DNA of 64,000 nt, taken from assembly GCF_003008595.1 (NCBI RefSeq), contig NZ_CP027669.1, positions 62,001 to 126,000 on the forward strand, given 5' to 3'. Position 1 is the first letter of the stretch; each line of letters opens with the position of its first letter. The notes under the pieces are model-generated. The model made no database searches. It was not told where the DNA came from and was given only the letters and a program-made list of their open reading frames with translations. The translations under genes and the position numbers were made by a program. Shown here in pieces: positions 1 to 8,700 of this stretch. Origin of the DNA: Simplicispira suum (GTDB lineage: Bacteria > Pseudomonadota > Gammaproteobacteria > Burkholderiales > Burkholderiaceae_C).

Positions 1-32
1 ACATGGCGCGAGCCGACGTGAAGGTGGATTGA
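1..32 (+). CDS. 3' end of an upstream gene (partial)
   Basis: An open frame enters from the left edge and ends at a TGA at 30-32, two bases before the ATG of the HlyD-type gene. Such tight spacing is usual inside an operon. Too little is visible to name it. Efflux operons of this kind often start with a TetR regulator or an outer-membrane channel gene, but that is only expectation. Confidence 0.3.
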   Translation, partial: MARADVKVD

Positions 33-33
33 G

Positions 34-1017
34 ATGAACGCAAAGACAAAAGCCGCCGCAGCGGTCACCCTGGGCCTGGCCGTGGCGGCCTTCACCGGCT
101 ACGGCCTGTGGCAGGCCGCCCAGCCCGCACCCGAGGTGTTCCAGGGCCAGATGGAAGCGCGCGAAGCCGACATCGCCCCCAAACTCAGCGCCCGCATTGC
201 CGAAGTGCTGGTGAAAGAAGGCGACCAGATCGCCGTGGGCACGCCGCTGCTGCGGCTCGACAGCCCCGAAGTCGCCGCCAAGATGGCCCAGGCCACGGCC
301 GCCCAGGCGGCAGCGCAGGCGGTGGCCAGCAAGGCCGCGCACGGCGCCCGCCCGCAAGAAATTGAAATGGCCCGCCTGACCTGGCAGCGCGCCCAGACGG
401 CCGCTGAGTTGGCCGACACCTCGTTTCGCCGCGTGGAAGGCCTGGCTCGAGAAGGCCTGATTGCCGCCCAAAAACGCGACGAGGCCGACGCCAACCGCAA
501 GGCCAGCCGGGATCAGGCGCTGGCCGCCAAGGCGCAGTACGACATGGCCCGCGCCGGCGCCCGCCCCGAAGACCAGGCGGCGGCCGCCGCACAGGCCCGC
601 CAAGTGGCCGGCGTGGTGGCCGAAGTGCAGGCCGCTCAGGCCGAGACCGAGCTCAAAAGCCCGGTGGCCGGCGAAGTCGCCAAGGTGCTGGCGCGCGTGG
701 GTGAACTCTCGCCCCAGGGCGTGGCCGTGGTGTCGGTGGTCGACCTGTCGGACCAGTGGGTGGTGCTGAACGTGCGCGAAGACCGGCTGCAGCGCTTTGC
801 CGTGGGCAGCGAGTTCGACGCCACCCTGCCCGCGCTGGGCGAGCAGACGGTGCGCTTCAAGGTGTACGCCAACAGCGTGCTGCCCGACTTTGCCACCTGG
901 CGCAGCACACGCGCCGGCCAGGGCTTTGACGTGCGCACCTTCGAAGTGCGCGCCCGCCCCGTAACCGCCCTGCCGGGCGCACGCCCCGGCATGAGCGTCT
1001 TGGTCAAAAATACATAA
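34..1017 (+). CDS. HlyD-family membrane fusion protein of an ABC efflux system
   Basis: This is a 327-residue periplasmic adaptor expected to link an inner-membrane ABC exporter to an outer-membrane channel. A single N-terminal membrane anchor lies at about residues 10-30. A first half lipoyl-like segment (about 45-75) is followed by a long Ala/Gln/Arg-rich coiled-coil hairpin (about 78-205). The second lipoyl half carries the typical SPVAGEV stretch near residue 210, followed by beta-barrel sequence. The ATG at 34 has an AAGGTGG ribosome site upstream. Two ABC-2 permeases follow, matching the YhiI/YbhG-type gene order. No ATPase gene is visible here; it may lie upstream, outside the window. 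The substrate is unknown. Confidence 0.88.
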   Translation: MNAKTKAAAAVTLGLAVAAFTGYGLWQAAQPAPEVFQGQMEAREADIAPKLSARIAEVLVKEGDQIAVGTPLLRLDSPEVAAKMAQATAAQAAAQAVASKAAHGARPQEIEMARLTWQRAQTAAELADTSFRRVEGLAREGLIAAQKRDEADANRKASRDQALAAKAQYDMARAGARPEDQAAAAAQARQVAGVVAEVQAAQAETELKSPVAGEVAKVLARVGELSPQGVAVVSVVDLSDQWVVLNVREDRLQRFAVGSEFDATLPALGEQTVRFKVYANSVLPDFATWRSTRAGQGFDVRTFEVRARPVTALPGARPGMSVLVKNT

Positions 1018-1020
1018 TAA

Positions 1021-1071
1021 ATTGGCCTCTAGCGCAATCTCCATAAGCGCTAATAGCTATGAATTCAATAG
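1021..1071 (+). repeat. Family 1 hairpin repeat, copy 1
   Basis: This copy begins three bases after the HlyD stop codon. It shows the family pattern GGCCTCTAGCGC, a short spacer, AAGCGCT, then TAGCTAT. Its right end contains the ATG (1059) used as start of the next permease gene, so the repeat supplies a start codon and the first residues. Confidence 0.8.
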
Positions 1072-2234
1072 TACACAGTGCCCGGCGTGAAGTCTGGCGC
1101 CTGCGCCAAAGCTCCTGGGACCTGGCCATGATCACCTGGGTGCCGCTGCTGGCCGTGGCGCTGCTGTGGTGGATTTTTTCTGCCGGCGTACCGCACGACC
1201 TGCCCATCGGCGTGCAGGACGAAGACCATTCCGCGCTCTCGCGCCAGCTCACCCGCATGCTGGACGCCACGCCCGGCTTGCACGTGGCGCGGCCCGTGAA
1301 CGGCAGCCTGGAGGCCCAGGCCGCGCTGCGCAGCACAGACGTTTACGCCGTTGTGGTGGTGCCGCGTGGCATCTCCAACGACGTGAAGCAGGGCCGGGTG
1401 GGTGAGGTCACGCTCTTGCACAACGCCCAGCTGGGCACGCATTCGGGACTGATCCAGCGCGACGTGCGCGCCGCCGTCGGCACGCTCTCGGCCGGCGTCG
1501 AGCTGGCGGCCCGCGCCAAGCGGGGCGAGAGCGCGCTGGCCGCGCGCGTGAGCATGGACCCGATCCACACGCAGCTGGTGGGCCTTTTCAACGTGGCCGG
1601 CAACTACGAGCAGTTCCTGGCCTCGGCCCTGGTGCCGGCGCTGCTGCACATCCTGGCCATGACGGCCGGTGCCTGGGCTGTGGGCCGCGAACTGCGCGAT
1701 GGCAGCCTGCGCGACTGGCTCGGCGAAAGCGGCCACCCCGTACGCACCGCTGGCGCCCTGCTAGGCAAGCTGCTCTGGCCTTGGTTGAGCCTCACGCTCG
1801 TCGGCTTGCTTACGCTGGTGTGGTTCACCTGGGGGCGCGGCTGGCACCCGCTGGGCAGCGTCGCCTGGGTGGCGGCGGCGCTGGCGTTGCTGGTAGGCCT
1901 GTCGGTGGTGTCGGGCGCCCTGCTGGCCGCGCTGACGCGCTCGCTGCGCATGGCGTTGTCGGGTGTCGGCTTTTTTTCGGCGCCGGCGTTTGCCTTCAGT
2001 GGCGTGGCCTACCCGCTCTTGGCCATGTCGCCCAGCGCGCGCACCTGGGCGCTGGCCATGCCTTTCACGCACTACATCGCTTTGCAGACCGGGCAGCTGC
2101 AAATGGGCGCGCCCATGGCCAGCAGCGCAGGCGCGATGGCGGGATTGCTGGCCGCCACGGTGCTGGCGTTCTTGCTGAGCATTGCGCTGCTGGAACGCGC
2201 GCTCACCCAACCCGGCACCTGGGGGAAACCTTGA
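1059..2234 (+). CDS. ABC-2 type transporter permease
   Basis: The 391-residue membrane protein has the ABC-2/YhhJ-like layout: one N-terminal membrane helix (about 22-42), a large periplasmic domain (about 45-180), then a block of five to six helices (about 186-380). It probably forms the inner-membrane channel of the efflux system with the next gene and an unseen ATPase. The chosen ATG lies inside a family 1 repeat and has no clear ribosome site. It is kept because the conserved pre-helix segment (REVWRLRQSSWDLA) starts at residue 10 and the next ATG would cut into it. The stop overlaps the next start (ATGA), which indicates translational coupling. Confidence 0.85.
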   Translation: MNSIVHSARREVWRLRQSSWDLAMITWVPLLAVALLWWIFSAGVPHDLPIGVQDEDHSALSRQLTRMLDATPGLHVARPVNGSLEAQAALRSTDVYAVVVVPRGISNDVKQGRVGEVTLLHNAQLGTHSGLIQRDVRAAVGTLSAGVELAARAKRGESALAARVSMDPIHTQLVGLFNVAGNYEQFLASALVPALLHILAMTAGAWAVGRELRDGSLRDWLGESGHPVRTAGALLGKLLWPWLSLTLVGLLTLVWFTWGRGWHPLGSVAWVAAALALLVGLSVVSGALLAALTRSLRMALSGVGFFSAPAFAFSGVAYPLLAMSPSARTWALAMPFTHYIALQTGQLQMGAPMASSAGAMAGLLAATVLAFLLSIALLERALTQPGTWGKP

Positions 2235-3409
2235 TGACCGACTCTTTGAACCACGTCCTGCGCCACTTTCGCAATGCGCTGGCTGTGGTGCTGCGCGACC
2301 AAGGCGTTTTGCTCCTGCTCGTGGCGGCGCCCGTGCTCTACGGCTTCTTCTACCCCTGGTTTTACGCCACCGAGGTGGTCACCCAGGTGCCCGTCGCCGT
2401 GGTGGATCTGGACCACTCCAGCCTCTCGCGCCAGATCACCCGGCTGGCCGAGGCCGACCCGAACATCGCCGTCACCCTCGTCACGGGCAACGAGCAAGAG
2501 GCACGCGAGGCATTGTGGAGCGGCGCCATCGGTGGCTACGCCGTGCTGCCGGCCGATCTGCAACGCAAGGTCTTTCGCAGCGAAGCCGCCGCCGTCAACG
2601 TGGAAGCCAACGCTGCCTACGCCCTCATCAACAAAGCGGTACAGCGCGGCTTTGCCGAATCCGTGGGTACGGCATCGGCGGTAGTGGAAATCCGCCGACT
2701 GGAGACGCAAGGCCAAAGCGCCGCCCAAGCCCGCGCCAGCCGCAGCCCGGTGCAGTTGCAGACCGTTGCCTTGTTCAACCCCACCGAAGGCTATGGCAGC
2801 TACGTCGTGCCCGCCGTGGCCCTGCTCATCCTGCAGCAAACGCTGCTGATGGGCGCCGCCCTGCTGGCTGGCACGTGGGTAGAGCGCGGGCAGCACCACG
2901 CGTCGCCCGGCGTCTGGGTTGCGCGCCTCGCGGCACTGTGCACCCTCGGGCTGGCCAGCGGCCTGCTGTATTTCGGCTGGATTTTTGTCTGGCACGACTA
3001 CCCGCGCGGCGGCAACGCCTGGGGCGCGCTGTTGCTGCTGCTGTTCTACGTCCCCACCAACGCAGCGCTGGGCTTGCTGTTGGGCCTGTGCATGGGCAAC
3101 CGCGAGCGCGCGCTGCAGGTGCTGTTGTTTACCACCTTGCCGATGGTGTTTCTCGCCGGCTTCTCGTGGCCCGTGGAAGCCCTGCCCTTGCCGCTGCAGT
3201 GGCTGCGCTGGCTGGTTCCCAGCACAGCGGGCGTGCAGGCATCTTTGCGCCTGAACCAGCTGGGCGCGCCGCTGGCCGACGTGTTGCCGCATTTGGGCGT
3301 ACTGCTGGCACTGTTTATCGCATCAACGACAGAGCTAGTTTGGAAAGGGCGGCGCCCACGCGCTGCCCAGCGCATGCAAGTCAGCCCGGCCAGTCCACGC
3401 CTGGGCTAA
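2234..3409 (+). CDS. ABC-2 type transporter permease, second subunit
   Basis: This is a 391-residue paralogue of the preceding permease with the same topology: an N-terminal helix (about 23-43), a periplasmic domain with the family-like VAVVDLDHSSLSRQI segment, and C-terminal helices from about residue 190. Pairs like this form heterodimeric export channels with an HlyD partner. The start ATG overlaps the TGA of the preceding gene. A longer open frame runs upstream to 1781 but only overlaps the first permease out of frame, so the ATGA start is preferred. The 3' end overlaps a convergent coiled-coil gene by 29 bases. Confidence 0.86.
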   Translation: MTDSLNHVLRHFRNALAVVLRDQGVLLLLVAAPVLYGFFYPWFYATEVVTQVPVAVVDLDHSSLSRQITRLAEADPNIAVTLVTGNEQEAREALWSGAIGGYAVLPADLQRKVFRSEAAAVNVEANAAYALINKAVQRGFAESVGTASAVVEIRRLETQGQSAAQARASRSPVQLQTVALFNPTEGYGSYVVPAVALLILQQTLLMGAALLAGTWVERGQHHASPGVWVARLAALCTLGLASGLLYFGWIFVWHDYPRGGNAWGALLLLLFYVPTNAALGLLLGLCMGNRERALQVLLFTTLPMVFLAGFSWPVEALPLPLQWLRWLVPSTAGVQASLRLNQLGAPLADVLPHLGVLLALFIASTTELVWKGRRPRAAQRMQVSPASPRLG

Positions 3410-3800
3410 GCCACCCGCCCTGGCCCACCAGCAAATCGGCCGCCGCGAGCTGGGCTCGGCGCGGGCCAGTGGCGGCGCTTGGCGCGCTTGCATTGCGCCC
3501 GGGCCCCGGCCGCAGCCACTGCCAGACGCGCATGCGCACCGGCACGTGTTGGGAAGCCGCAGCGCGAAATTGTGCCGACAAAGCAGCGAAGCGCTCGCGC
3601 TCCACCGCCAGCGCCGTGTCGCGCACCATCACCGCCGCACGCAGCCGCAGCACTTCGCGCTCCAGCCGAGCCACCTGCGCCTGCTGCTGCGCCATGACGC
3701 GGCTGCAGCGCTCCTGTACCGCACCATAGGCACGGCAAAGCGCGACGTGCTCTTGCACAGGAGTGGTGGTGGCGGGCGGATGAATGGGAATGGTGTGCAT
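3381..3800 (-). CDS. Small coiled-coil protein, possibly iron regulated
   Basis: I do not recognise this 139-residue protein. Residues 30-80 are rich in Gln, Ala, Arg and Glu with heptad-like spacing, suggesting a coiled coil. No signal peptide or membrane helix is seen, and the C-terminus is low in recognisable motifs. It starts with ATG at 3800, 38 bases downstream (on its own strand) of a perfect Fur-type palindrome, so iron repression is plausible. Its 3' end overlaps the permease gene on the other strand. It may be a truncated relative of longer coiled-coil proteins; function unknown. Confidence 0.55.
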   Translation of the reverse strand: MHTIPIHPPATTTPVQEHVALCRAYGAVQERCSRVMAQQQAQVARLEREVLRLRAAVMVRDTALAVERERFAALSAQFRAAASQHVPVRMRVWQWLRPGPGRNASAPSAATGPRRAQLAAADLLVGQGGWLSPGVDWPG

Positions 3801-3837
3801 GGTGCTGGCCTGCGAAAGAAATGACTGGCCCCATATT

Positions 3838-3858
3838 AAATGAGAATTATTCTCATTT
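3838..3858 (-). promoter_or_regulatory. Fur box
   Basis: This is a perfect inverted repeat: AATGAGAAT, a central T at 3848, then ATTCTCATT, with one further matching base pair at each end. The half-site matches the classic Fur consensus closely. It lies between the coiled-coil gene (start 3800, minus strand) and the 3' end of the cyclase gene, so the coiled-coil gene is the likely target. Confidence 0.8.
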
Positions 3859-3908
3859 CAAGGGCGGCAGGCTGCGGCTGGAAGTTCTCTGCGCTTCGCG
3901 CCCCACGC

Positions 3909-5696
3909 TCACGCTTGGTTGTCGTCCGGATGCGCGCCAAACAACTCGAAGCGCTGGCGTCCGTTGATCTTCGCGCGGTACATGGCTGCATCTGCATTGC
4001 GCAAAAGGTCTTCCGCACTGGGATAACGCGGATCGCACAGCGCAATGCCAATGCTGCTTGAAGCCGCAATCTCGTGCCCTTCCGCCAGCACAGCGGGCTC
4101 GAGCGCCTTGATGAGTCGTCCAGCAATCCGCACTACCGTCTCGACGTCGCCCGTCTCTTCGATCAACACGGCAAACTCGTCGCCACCGAGTCGTGCAACA
4201 AAGTCGGGCTCTCGAAGCTGGCTCGTGAGCCTGCGCGCCATTTCCTGGAGCACGGCGTCGCCCACGTGGTGACCCAAGGTGTCATTGATGAGCTTGAATC
4301 GATCGATGTCCATGAACATCACGGCAAACTGGCGCGAAGGGTCTCGGCGATAGCGCGCGAGCATGCGCTCCAGGCGATCGAAAAGGTAAGCACGGTTGGG
4401 CAGCCCGGTAAGGCCATCGTGCATCACCTGGTACTTCAGTTGGTCTTCGATCCGTTTGCGCTCCACGATCTCCGCCGCCAGCTGGGAGGTGCGCTCAAAC
4501 ACCCGCTGTTCCAGCTCGGCGTTGGCCTGATAGAGCGATTCCGTCATGCGCCGCCGTTCCAAGCTGTTGGCAATTTGCGAAGACGCAAACTGCAACAATT
4601 CTTGGTCGCGTTCGGAATACCGAACGGTGTCGCGATAGCTCTGCACGACGAGCACTCCGATAGGCTTGCCATCAACCCGCATGGGTACGCCGAGCCACCA
4701 CAAGGCCAACTGGCCTCGCAATTCGATCTCCTGCTCCTCATGCAGTCTCTGGAGCTGGCCACCATTCGCCAACAATGGCCGGCCCGTTCGCAACACGTAT
4801 TCTGTGATCCCTCTCCCAAGCACCCGCCTGGGGTGCGGCAAGTGCTGTTCGTCGATGTAATACGGGAACTCAAGCTGGCGGCCATCGTTGCTCAGCAGCG
4901 CAATGAAAAAGTTATCTACGTTGACGAGGTCTCCGACGATCTCATGAATCGACCGGTAAAAAACCTCCATCGTTTCTGCCGCAGACGCCAGTTCAGCAAT
5001 GCGGTAGAGCGCGCGTTGCAGGCGCTCACCGCGCTCTCGCTCATTGACCTCGATGGTCAGCGCACGGTTTGCTTCGTCGAGTGCAGCAGTTCGAAGGAGC
5101 ACCGCTCTTTCAAGATCCTCGCGTCGCCGCCGTCTCTGCAGGGCAGCAAGAACATGGCTGCCAACAAACGTCAGCAGGTTTTGGTCTCCCTCGCTGAAGC
5201 ACCCCACCTGCTCATAACTTTGCACGACGAGCACACCCTTCACTTCGCCTTGCTCCAGCATGGGGACGCCCAGCCAATCCACGGCGTCGGCGCCACGCGC
5301 ACGCAATGCTCCAGGAATTTGGCCAGCGATTGCCGCCAGGGACCCTCTGAGCGCTTTGCCATATCGAATCAGATTCCAGGTGAGTGAGTCTTCATAGTCC
5401 CGCATGGCGATGCGCGTGCCGGGCGCCGGTCCGTCGGCGGAAACGGAATCAACGAAGTACACAAAATCCATCGCGTCGGCGAGCTTGTCGTACAAAGCGA
5501 CATAAAAGTTTCCCGCGTACATCAACTGCCCGATGATTTCGTGCACGCGCCGTAGCATTTCTTGAAGCGCTACGTCCTCATCCGCAGCATTTGAAATGGC
5601 AAACAAGGCATGCTGAAGCTTCTCTGCCTGCTCCGCGCGCTCGACGGCTGCACGCAGAGCGTCCAGTTCAACGTTGGCGTCAGATGAGGGCGGCAT
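3909..5696 (-). CDS. Diguanylate cyclase with two GAF domains
   Basis: The predicted 595-residue cytoplasmic protein makes cyclic di-GMP from two GTP. Two GAF sensor domains (about 25-165 and 195-355) are followed by a coiled-coil linker and a GGDEF domain (about 415-585). The active-site GGDEF is intact at about 504-508. An RxxD motif (REPD) five residues before it matches the product-inhibition I-site, so feedback control is likely. The frame is open to a TTG at 5720; the ATG at 5696 is preferred, though neither has a strong ribosome site. No membrane helix is present, so the signal is probably a small intracellular ligand. Confidence 0.92.
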   Translation of the reverse strand: MPPSSDANVELDALRAAVERAEQAEKLQHALFAISNAADEDVALQEMLRRVHEIIGQLMYAGNFYVALYDKLADAMDFVYFVDSVSADGPAPGTRIAMRDYEDSLTWNLIRYGKALRGSLAAIAGQIPGALRARGADAVDWLGVPMLEQGEVKGVLVVQSYEQVGCFSEGDQNLLTFVGSHVLAALQRRRRREDLERAVLLRTAALDEANRALTIEVNERERGERLQRALYRIAELASAAETMEVFYRSIHEIVGDLVNVDNFFIALLSNDGRQLEFPYYIDEQHLPHPRRVLGRGITEYVLRTGRPLLANGGQLQRLHEEQEIELRGQLALWWLGVPMRVDGKPIGVLVVQSYRDTVRYSERDQELLQFASSQIANSLERRRMTESLYQANAELEQRVFERTSQLAAEIVERKRIEDQLKYQVMHDGLTGLPNRAYLFDRLERMLARYRRDPSRQFAVMFMDIDRFKLINDTLGHHVGDAVLQEMARRLTSQLREPDFVARLGGDEFAVLIEETGDVETVVRIAGRLIKALEPAVLAEGHEIAASSSIGIALCDPRYPSAEDLLRNADAAMYRAKINGRQRFELFGAHPDDNQA

Positions 5697-5787
5697 AGGA
5701 TGGGAAAAAAGATCCAGCAAGCTTGATCAACAAGGTAGGCGCAAATGCCGCTGACGTAAAGCCTCCCATGGCGGCCGTTTCACGAGT

Positions 5788-8700
5788 TCAACTCTGAATC
5801 TGCGCCCACAACTTGTCCAGGCGCTTGACGCTCACCGGCTGCGGCGTGCGCAGCTCCTGCGCGAAGAAGCTCACGCGCAGCTCTTCGAGCAGCCAGCGCA
5901 GCTCTTGCATGCGCGCGTCCACCGCGCCTTTGCGCTCGGCCACCAGGCGCCAGTAGCGCTGCTCTTGCGGGCGCAGTTCCGCCAGTTTGGCAGCGTCGCG
6001 GGCCGGGTCGGCGCGCAGTTTGTCCAGGCGCAGCACGATGGCCTTGAGGTAGCGGGCAAAGTGCGCCAGTTGTGGCCACGGGGCGACAGTGAGGAAGTTT
6101 TTCGGCACCAGGCGTTGCAATTGCTGCTGCGCGTCCTGCACGGCATCTGGCGCGATTTTGGTGTCCTTGATCTTGCGCGCCGCTGCTGCATATTCGATGA
6201 GGATGGTGCCCGCCAGGCGCGCCACTTCGTTGGCGATCAAGGTCAGGCGCCCGCGCCCTTCCTGGACCCGACGCTCGAACTCTTGCGCATTGGTGGGAAG
6301 GGGTTCGAGCAGAAAGGCTCGGTCCATCGCCACATCCAGAATCTGGCTGCGCAGCTCTTCCTGCGTGCCCAGCGGCATGTAGGCCACGGCCATTTTTTGC
6401 AGCTCGGGCAGGTTTTTTTCCAGATACTTGAGCGCATCCTTGATCTGCAGCGCAAAAAGGCGCCGCAAGCCCGCACGGTGTTTGGCGGCGGCAACGCCCG
6501 GCTCGTCGAACACTTCGATGGTGACGGCATCGCCCGCGTCAATCAGCGCGGGGAAGCCAATCAACTGCTGGCCGCCCCGGCCAATTTCCATGAGTTCGGG
6601 CAGCTCGCCAAAGGTCCAGTGGATGTAGCGAGCTTCCGCCTGCACTGTGGGGGCCGCAGATTTTGCTTTGTTTTTGATAGCTGCTTGCGCTTGATGGTCG
6701 TGCGCTAGAGGCTGATTTTGCTCCAAATTTTGTGCAACTTGAGCATTGCTGTTCAGCTTCAGCCCCGCCAGGGCCTGGAACGCCCCACGCGCCTTCGCGC
6801 CCCACTCGGCCTTGAGGGCGCCGAGGTTGCGGCCCTGGCCCAGCTGGCGGCCATGCTCATCCACGATGCGGAAGTTCATGAACAAATGCGGGCTCAGCAT
6901 GTCGAGCTTGAAGTCGGCGCGCTTGACGTCGAGCGAGGTTTCATCGCGCACCTGCTTGAGCAGCGCATCGACGAGGCCCAGGTGCCCGATGCGGTCGGGC
7001 GTGCCCAGCAGTTCGGCCAGGCGCGCCGCCGATTCGGGCAGCGGCACAAAGCGGCTGCGCGGGCGCTGGTGCAGGCTTTTGAGCAATGCCTGGATCTTGT
7101 CCTTGAGCATGCCAGGCACCAGCCATTCGCAGCGCTCCTCGCTCACCTGATTGAGCACAAACAAGGGCACGGTGACGGTGACGCCGTCGCGCGCATCGCC
7201 CGGCTCGTGCAGGTAGCTGGCCTGGCAGTCCACGCCGCCCAGGCGAATCATTTTGGGGAACGCAGCCGTGGTGATGCCAGCCGCCTCATGGCGCATCAAT
7301 TCGTCGCGCGTCAGGCGCAGCAGCTCGGGGCGCTTGGCTGTCTCTTGCCGGTACCACTGCTCGAAACTGCGGCCGCTGGTGATGTCTTGCGGCAACTGCT
7401 GGTCGTAGAAGGCGTAGATCAGTTCTTCGTCCACCAACACGTCTTGCCTGCGCGATTTGTGCTCCAGCTCTTCGACCTTGGCAATGAGCTTTTCGTTGGC
7501 CGCCAGGAACGGCAGCCGCTTGTGCCATTCGGGCAGCACATCGGCCGCCACCAGCGCCTGGCGGATGAACATCTCGCGTGCGGCCTGCGGGTCTACCTTG
7601 TCGAAGGGTTTGCGCCGCCCGCTGTAGACCACCAGGCCGTAGAGCGTGGCGCGTTCGAAGGCCACGACTTCCGCGGCTTTTTTCTCCCAGTGCGGGTCGA
7701 GCAATTGCTTTTTAAGCAGATGGCTGCCGACTTCTTCCAGCCAGGTCGGGTCGATGTTGGCGATGCCGCGACCAAACAAACGCGTGGTTTCCACCAATTC
7801 GGCGCAGACGATCCAGCGCCCAGGCTTCTTGCGCAGGTGGGCACCGGGGTGGCGGTGGAACTTGATGCCTCGCGCGCCCAGGTACATGTCCTCTTCTTCC
7901 GGCTTGAAGCCGATGTTGCCGAGCAGGCCGGCGAGCATGGATTTGTGCAGCTCTTCGTAGCTGGCGGGCTTTGCGTTCAGCTCCCAGCGGTGCTCGGCCA
8001 CCACGGTGAGGAGCTGGCTGTGCACGTCGCGCCACTCGCGCACGCGGCGCACGTTGATGAAGTTCTGGCGCAGGAGCTGTTCGTATTGGCGGTTGCTGAG
8101 TTTGTGGGTGGGGGCGGCGCCCGTGAGGGCGTCCACGGGCACGGGTGGCGCGGGCTGTGCCCCCGAGGCACGCTGGGAAATGGGCAAAAACGCCTGTCGC
8201 GCCGTACCGCCCTTTTGCTTGGCTTGTGCTTGCTGCACGCGGGCCGATGCCAATGTAGGCATGCTGCCGCCGCGCGCCTGCTGCAGCCAGTTCCACAGCG
8301 TCAAATAGCCGCTGAACTCACTCTTCTCGTCGTCGAACTTGGCGTGCTGCTGATCCGCCTGCTGCTGCGCCTCCATCGGGCGGTCGCGCACGTCCTGCAG
8401 GCTGAGGGCGCTGGCAATCACCAGCACCTCGTTCAGGGCGCCGCGCGCGCGCGCCTCCAGAATCATGCGGCCGACGCGCGGGTCCACCGGCAGGCGCGCA
8501 AGCTCGCGGCCTATTGAAGTAAGTTCGTTCTGCTCATCCACCGCGCCCAGCTCGTGCAGCAACTGGTAGCCGTCGGCAATGGCGCGGCCCGACGGCGCAT
8601 CGATGAACGGGAACCGCGCCACGTCGCCCAGGTGCAGCGACTTCATGCGCAGGATCACCCCGGCCAGCGAGCTGCGCAAAATCTCCGGGTCGGTAAAGCG

